Source: JAHFUI01 sp041485905 (GTDB lineage Bacteria > Acidobacteriota > Vicinamibacteria > Vicinamibacterales > CAVVIG01). Taken from it: a stretch of DNA of 41,012 nucleotides. A program made the position numbers and the translations under genes. Of this stretch, positions 37,786 through 41,012 are shown piece after piece. Each line of letters opens with the position of its first letter. Position 1 is the first letter of the stretch. The stretch spans positions 1 through 41,012 of the forward strand of contig JBGPKK010000024.1 of NCBI GenBank assembly GCA_041485905.1, read 5' to 3'. The notes beneath the pieces are model-generated. The model saw only the letters and a program-made list of their open reading frames with translations. It did not search any database and was not told where the DNA came from.

Positions 37786-39528
37786 CTAAAACCCGTTCCC
37801 GACAACGGTGTCCTGGTTCGGGGTGGTCGTTCCAGGAAGACCACGGAAATCGGTCCAGACGGTGTGGGCCGTTCCGGCTGAATCGACAGCCACTCCGGTA
37901 TAGTCGCCGATGAAGCTACCCGAGAATTGGATGTACGGGTTGGACGACTCGGTGCTCACCCGCGTCTCGCTGACGAAACCGTCACTCGAGCTGCTGATCG
38001 CGTAGTCGAGGCAGACCGGGCTGAGATCGATGTAGACGGGCGCCGAATTGGGATAGCTGGGATCGCTGGTGTCCAGGAAGGCTCGTCCGCACGAGTGGTC
38101 GCTCAAGGTCGGCGTGGGCGAGTAATCGCGGGTGTAGTAGCCAACGACGATTCGGCCGCCGTTGGCGCCTACCGCCGGGTAGACCTTGTCTCTTCCCGAG
38201 GTGATGATGGCCGGAGCCGTCCACGTCGTCCCGTTCGGCGACGTGATGAGCTTCACCTGGTTGTTGGTGACCCCACTGAATGTCGACGCCCCCGCTGCAC
38301 AACCCGCATTGTTCTGGTCGTCTGACCAGGCAATGGCCATGTTCCCCGTCGTCGGGTCGATCCCAAGCGAGGGGAAGCTACTGACACGGAACTGCTCGAA
38401 GCTTAGGCGTTGACGTCCTTGGGCTACGTTCAACGGGTAGCAGCCGATGTCGTCGTAGACCCGACCGAGCTCCGTGTTCGTAAACGTCTGGCCACCGTCG
38501 GTCGAGCGGGCAAGGACTATCTGGTCCCTGAATATGTTGCTTGCCTGGTTGCCCTCGTACGCGACGTAGATGGTGCCGTCAGGAGCGACGGCCGCTGAGG
38601 AGCCCTGGTCGTATGGATGGGACGCGTCGCTGACGGCGATCGGGTCGGACCAGGTGGCGCCATGGTCGTGGGAGACGGACATGACGATGGGAGACGAAAT
38701 GTAACCATGGCCATTGTTCCCCTTGAACAGGGTCCAGGTCACGTAGACGTTGCCGCCCGCGTCCGCCGTGATCCATTCCTTGTCGTTAAAGAATGTGTTG
38801 GCGGCTTCATAGTGGACCATTGCCGGAGGGGACCAGGTGACGCCGCCATTGCGTGAGACAGCCACGGCCACGCCGCTCGGGGTGCGATTCGGGAAGCTGA
38901 AGTCGTAGACGAGCGCCGAGTAATAGAGGGTGCCATCCGGAGCAAAGGCCAAGACCGGATCGCCACCGGCTTGAACCTGCTTGAAGATCCCCTTGCCTCC
39001 GGTCGCCGGATCCCAGCCTGGAAGCAGGACGTTGGTGAACGTCTGGCCAGCGTCCGTGCTCACGTACACAAAGGCCCGGAAGCCGTAGCGGTAGTCGTTG
39101 GCCGCGGTCACGACGTTATTGTTGTTCGTTGGGTTGATGACGATGTTCTGTTCGTTCTGAGGCTCGTAGCACTGCGTGCCGTCGACGAGCGTGAACAGAG
39201 TATCACCCACGATCGCGTCGACGTTGGCGCTGGAGAACGTCGCATAAAAAGAGGTCGAAGTGAAGGGCGCCCGCCGGCACAGCGAGAAGAAGGTCAGGCC
39301 ATTCGGATCCGGGTGGCTGGCCGCGACCGCTTCAAATTCGTTGGGGAAGAAGAGGGAATCATCATTCGCCTGGGCTTTGTCAGGGCCGAGGGCCTTGAAA
39401 TGATTCGCGGGCTGCGCCGCACGAACCACTTGCATGTAGCTGCTTGGGCCGAGGGAAGCGAATGGAATGGCAAAGGTAAGCACGCCGATACCGACGAGAA
39501 ATCGTAAGGGCGATGAGATGAGTCTCAT
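37786..39528 (-). CDS. Secreted BNR/Asp-box beta-propeller protein
   Basis: A 580-residue exported protein. The ATG at 39528 has AGGAGG seven bases upstream; the frame runs back to 39945 through element B and the transposase relic. Signal peptide MRLISSPLRFLVGIGVLTFA. Asp-box motifs (S.D.G.T) are seen at least four times: STDAGQTF, SRNGGVTW, SHDHGATW and STDGGQTF, so a six-bladed sialidase-type propeller is likely. The sialidase active-site Arg triad and Tyr/Glu were not verified, so hydrolase activity is not claimed. It lies between elements A and B and may be cargo. Confidence 0.9.
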   Translation of the reverse strand: MRLISSPLRFLVGIGVLTFAIPFASLGPSSYMQVVRAAQPANHFKALGPDKAQANDDSLFFPNEFEAVAASHPDPNGLTFFSLCRRAPFTSTSFYATFSSANVDAIVGDTLFTLVDGTQCYEPQNEQNIVINPTNNNNVVTAANDYRYGFRAFVYVSTDAGQTFTNVLLPGWDPATGGKGIFKQVQAGGDPVLAFAPDGTLYYSALVYDFSFPNRTPSGVAVAVSRNGGVTWSPPAMVHYEAANTFFNDKEWITADAGGNVYVTWTLFKGNNGHGYISSPIVMSVSHDHGATWSDPIAVSDASHPYDQGSSAAVAPDGTIYVAYEGNQASNIFRDQIVLARSTDGGQTFTNTELGRVYDDIGCYPLNVAQGRQRLSFEQFRVSSFPSLGIDPTTGNMAIAWSDDQNNAGCAAGASTFSGVTNNQVKLITSPNGTTWTAPAIITSGRDKVYPAVGANGGRIVVGYYTRDYSPTPTLSDHSCGRAFLDTSDPSYPNSAPVYIDLSPVCLDYAISSSSDGFVSETRVSTESSNPYIQFSGSFIGDYTGVAVDSAGTAHTVWTDFRGLPGTTTPNQDTVVGNGF

Positions 39529-39598
39529 CTGGTCCTCCTGTTTCAAATTGGGCTGCAATTTTCCGTGATGGCGGTTCCTGATCGTGTCCTTCCGGCTT

Positions 39599-39776
39599 GG
39601 CATTGTCAAGTTGAGGTCCTGGCTGGCAGAGTAGGCCGATGACGAGCCAGCCCCCAGCCATACTGCGAAGTGGGGCGTTCCGGGTGTGGGATTCGGTGAC
39701 GTGTGCTTGCTGAACGAGCACGGGCGCTCAAGCTCGATGGGGAGCCACGCGCTGTCCTCGTCAACTTGACAGTGCC
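39599..39776. mobile_element. 178-bp MITE-like element B
   Basis: Ends GGCATTGTCAAGTTGAGG (39599-39616) and CGTCAACTTGACAGTGCC (39759-39776), 16 of 18 matches as inverted repeats; same ends as element A. No coding capacity. A transposase relic begins two bases after its right end. Confidence 0.72.
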
Positions 39777-39777
39777 T

Positions 39778-39969
39778 GTGGCGTATCAGATCGAGGAAAA
39801 CCGGATCCTCTGAGCGCAGCTGCGCGGACGACGCCTGACCGATGAGGACCGGTGCCGGTTGGCGAGGCGCGGGCAGCGTCTGGGCCGGCGGCCGTTGAGC
39901 CAGGTCGCCACGATCGTTACCCCCGACACCATTCTGCGGTGGCATCGACAGGCCGGGAGCGGCGGTTGA
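39778..39969 (+). pseudogene. Relic of an integrase-core (IS3/IS481-like) transposase, N-terminal part
   Basis: Plus strand codes VAYQIEENRIL-stop-AQLRGRRLTDEDR and continues to VATIVTPDTILRWHRQ, the helix-turn-helix region typical of integrase-type transposases (EENR.LREQL, then IVTP.T.LRWHR). The stop at 39811-39813 (TGA) replaces the expected CGA. After the HRQ the frame ends at 39967-39969. The DDE catalytic part is missing. Confidence 0.8.
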
Positions 39970-39974
39970 AAGGC

Positions 39975-39996
39975 GCCGGGTCCCAACGGACCCGGC
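39975..39996. repeat. GC-rich hairpin GCCGGGTCC/GGACCCGGC
   Basis: Perfect nine-base arms with a CAAC loop, just after the haloperoxidase gene's 3' end on the minus strand. No proper T-run on either side, so termination is only possible, not shown. Confidence 0.55.
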
Positions 39997-40021
39997 CTAC
40001 ATTCGTTCGGCTGCCGCATCC

Positions 40022-41012
40022 TTAATCGCGATGGTGCGAGCGGCTGTCGTGCTCGTCATCGTTTTCGCCTTCGTCGTCGTTGTCGGAATGCTTCGCGCGG
40101 CGGAGGTTGTGCTTGTAAACATAAGACGCGATGTCGCGTCCCAGATCGGCACCGGCCTCCTGATCGAATCGAAAATGAATTCCCCCGTAGATGCGCGCGT
40201 CGTCGATATCGTCCGTGATCTGCTTCAACCTGGTGTAGTGGAAGGTCAGCCCCGGCACGGCGGGATTCGCGATCGTGATGGCATGGCCGCCGGCACCGTA
40301 GACGCGCCTCAGGATCTCGGCCGCACTGTCGCTTCCGCTCGCGTGATTCGACGGATAGCTCGGGAAACACGGCGTGAGAATGTAGGGCACAAAGGCGAAG
40401 TCGGCATCGGTTTTCGCATTGCCATCGAGGTTGCCCTCGCGAATCGCCGTCTCGGGCCGCCAGAGCTTGTAGTGATACTTCGTCCAGAACGACGCGACGA
40501 GGCTGTCGTTGCTGGCCATATTGAGCAGGGCGAGGGCCCGCGCATTCTCCGAAAGCGAACTGCCCTCCGCGGCGGCGATCTGCCTCGCGGCCAAGTTAAA
40601 CACAAAGCTCGGCGAGGACACCGCGTAGAACCGCGCCACATCGGCCCGATCCTGCGGCCGCTCAGTGAGATCGCTACTCACGTTGCCGACCCTCTTCACC
40701 TCGTTGTAGTCCCGTGCGTATCTCTTGCTGGTGAGCGCCGGGGGCGGGTCCGGAGCAAACTGCGCGATCCACGCTTGGCTGCCGGGAACGCTCGAAACAC
40801 CGAACGGTGTCATGTTTTGCCACTGAAAATTGATTCCGCCGGCGGCAGGACAGCTTGGCGTGAGCTGCCAAACGCCGGGGTCGATCGATGCGGGCAGGTA
40901 GAACTGCGGGGGTGACGAGCCGTCGTTGAGGCGCAGAGCGATCATTTGCGCAGCCGCGGCCTGACCCGTCGCAATGCCGCCGCTCTTGGCCGAGCCGTTG
41001 GGGATCACCGCC
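40022..41012 (-). CDS. Vanadium-dependent haloperoxidase/PAP2-family protein, 5' end missing
   Basis: At least 328 residues, open to the window edge; a GTG at 41008 falls inside the conserved GIPNGSAK region, so the true start lies outside. Motifs of the vanadium haloperoxidase/acid phosphatase fold: KLWRPETAIR (Lys and Arg-Pro vanadate site), PSYPSNHASG (His of motif 2) and RIYGGIHFRFD (Arg and catalytic His). The C-terminal tail is unusual: about 20 residues of mainly Asp, Glu, His and Ser (HSDNDDEGENDDEHDS). Halogenating activity is not assured; many bacterial homologues are phosphatase-like. Confidence 0.9.
   Translation of the reverse strand, partial: AVIPNGSAKSGGIATGQAAAAQMIALRLNDGSSPPQFYLPASIDPGVWQLTPSCPAAGGINFQWQNMTPFGVSSVPGSQAWIAQFAPDPPPALTSKRYARDYNEVKRVGNVSSDLTERPQDRADVARFYAVSSPSFVFNLAARQIAAAEGSSLSENARALALLNMASNDSLVASFWTKYHYKLWRPETAIREGNLDGNAKTDADFAFVPYILTPCFPSYPSNHASGSDSAAEILRRVYGAGGHAITIANPAVPGLTFHYTRLKQITDDIDDARIYGGIHFRFDQEAGADLGRDIASYVYKHNLRRAKHSDNDDEGENDDEHDSRSHHRD

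Noticed and set aside
39975..39996. Intrinsic terminator of the haloperoxidase gene
   Set aside because: Stem is good but the U-run is poor, so it is listed only as a hairpin.

Overview
The window is GC-rich chromosomal DNA that looks like an uncultured Acidobacteriota, probably class Vicinamibacteria. This is inferred from protein families (DUF1592/DUF1552 pair, secreted families typical of these bacteria, ERAP-like M1 aminopeptidase) and from the many small palindromic repeats scattered in and between genes. No rRNA or taxonomic marker gene was available to confirm it.

Layout. (1) 95-11824, plus strand: two small membrane proteins, a multicopper oxidase, a DUF1592-type c-heme protein, a Tat-exported DUF1552 protein, a secreted ankyrin protein, LigA/LigB-type extradiol dioxygenase subunits, a YbhB-like protein and a radical SAM/SPASM protein. 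(2) 11834-15561, minus strand: two translationally coupled secreted paralogues, a second copy of the membrane-protein pair in inverted orientation, and a hemerythrin. (3) 15894-20372, plus strand: a compact A-type cytochrome c oxidase operon with two subunit III paralogues, subunit IV and a small CxxC membrane protein. (4) 20376-25540, minus strand: two adjacent sulfur/amino-acid units. One has a SAM-I riboswitch, a truncated homoserine dehydrogenase and threonine synthase. The other has a 29-codon leader peptide with seven Cys codons, an intrinsic terminator, siroheme synthase and nitrite/sulfite reductase. (5) 25569-37293: M1 aminopeptidase, small ankyrin protein, the uvrA-HEAT-mpg repair operon, a PEGA protein, an envelope-type protein, a cupin, a lipoprotein and YjbQ. 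(6) 37350-41012: tRNA-Thr(CGT) followed by mobile-DNA debris (integrase fragment, two short elements with matching inverted ends, transposase relic) around a BNR/Asp-box exo-protein, then a vanadium haloperoxidase-like gene running off the window.

The most interesting signal is at 25334-25540. It is a putative cysteine-sensing transcription attenuator (poly-Cys leader peptide, competing hairpin, terminator) in front of the siroheme and sulfite/nitrite reductase genes. About 3 kb further on, a SAM-I riboswitch has its P1 helix overlapping the ribosome binding site of hom'-thrC. The two ends of sulfur metabolism, reduction to sulfide/Cys and the homoserine branch point towards Met, would thus be sensed by two different RNA devices in neighbouring operons.

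A second theme is repeats that have colonised coding sequence. A 78-79 bp double palindrome sits in frame in both a cox subunit III and the siroheme synthase linker. A different 51-bp repeat sits twice in uvrA, with a partial copy in the aminopeptidase. Tandem minisatellites lie in uvrA and in a signal peptide.
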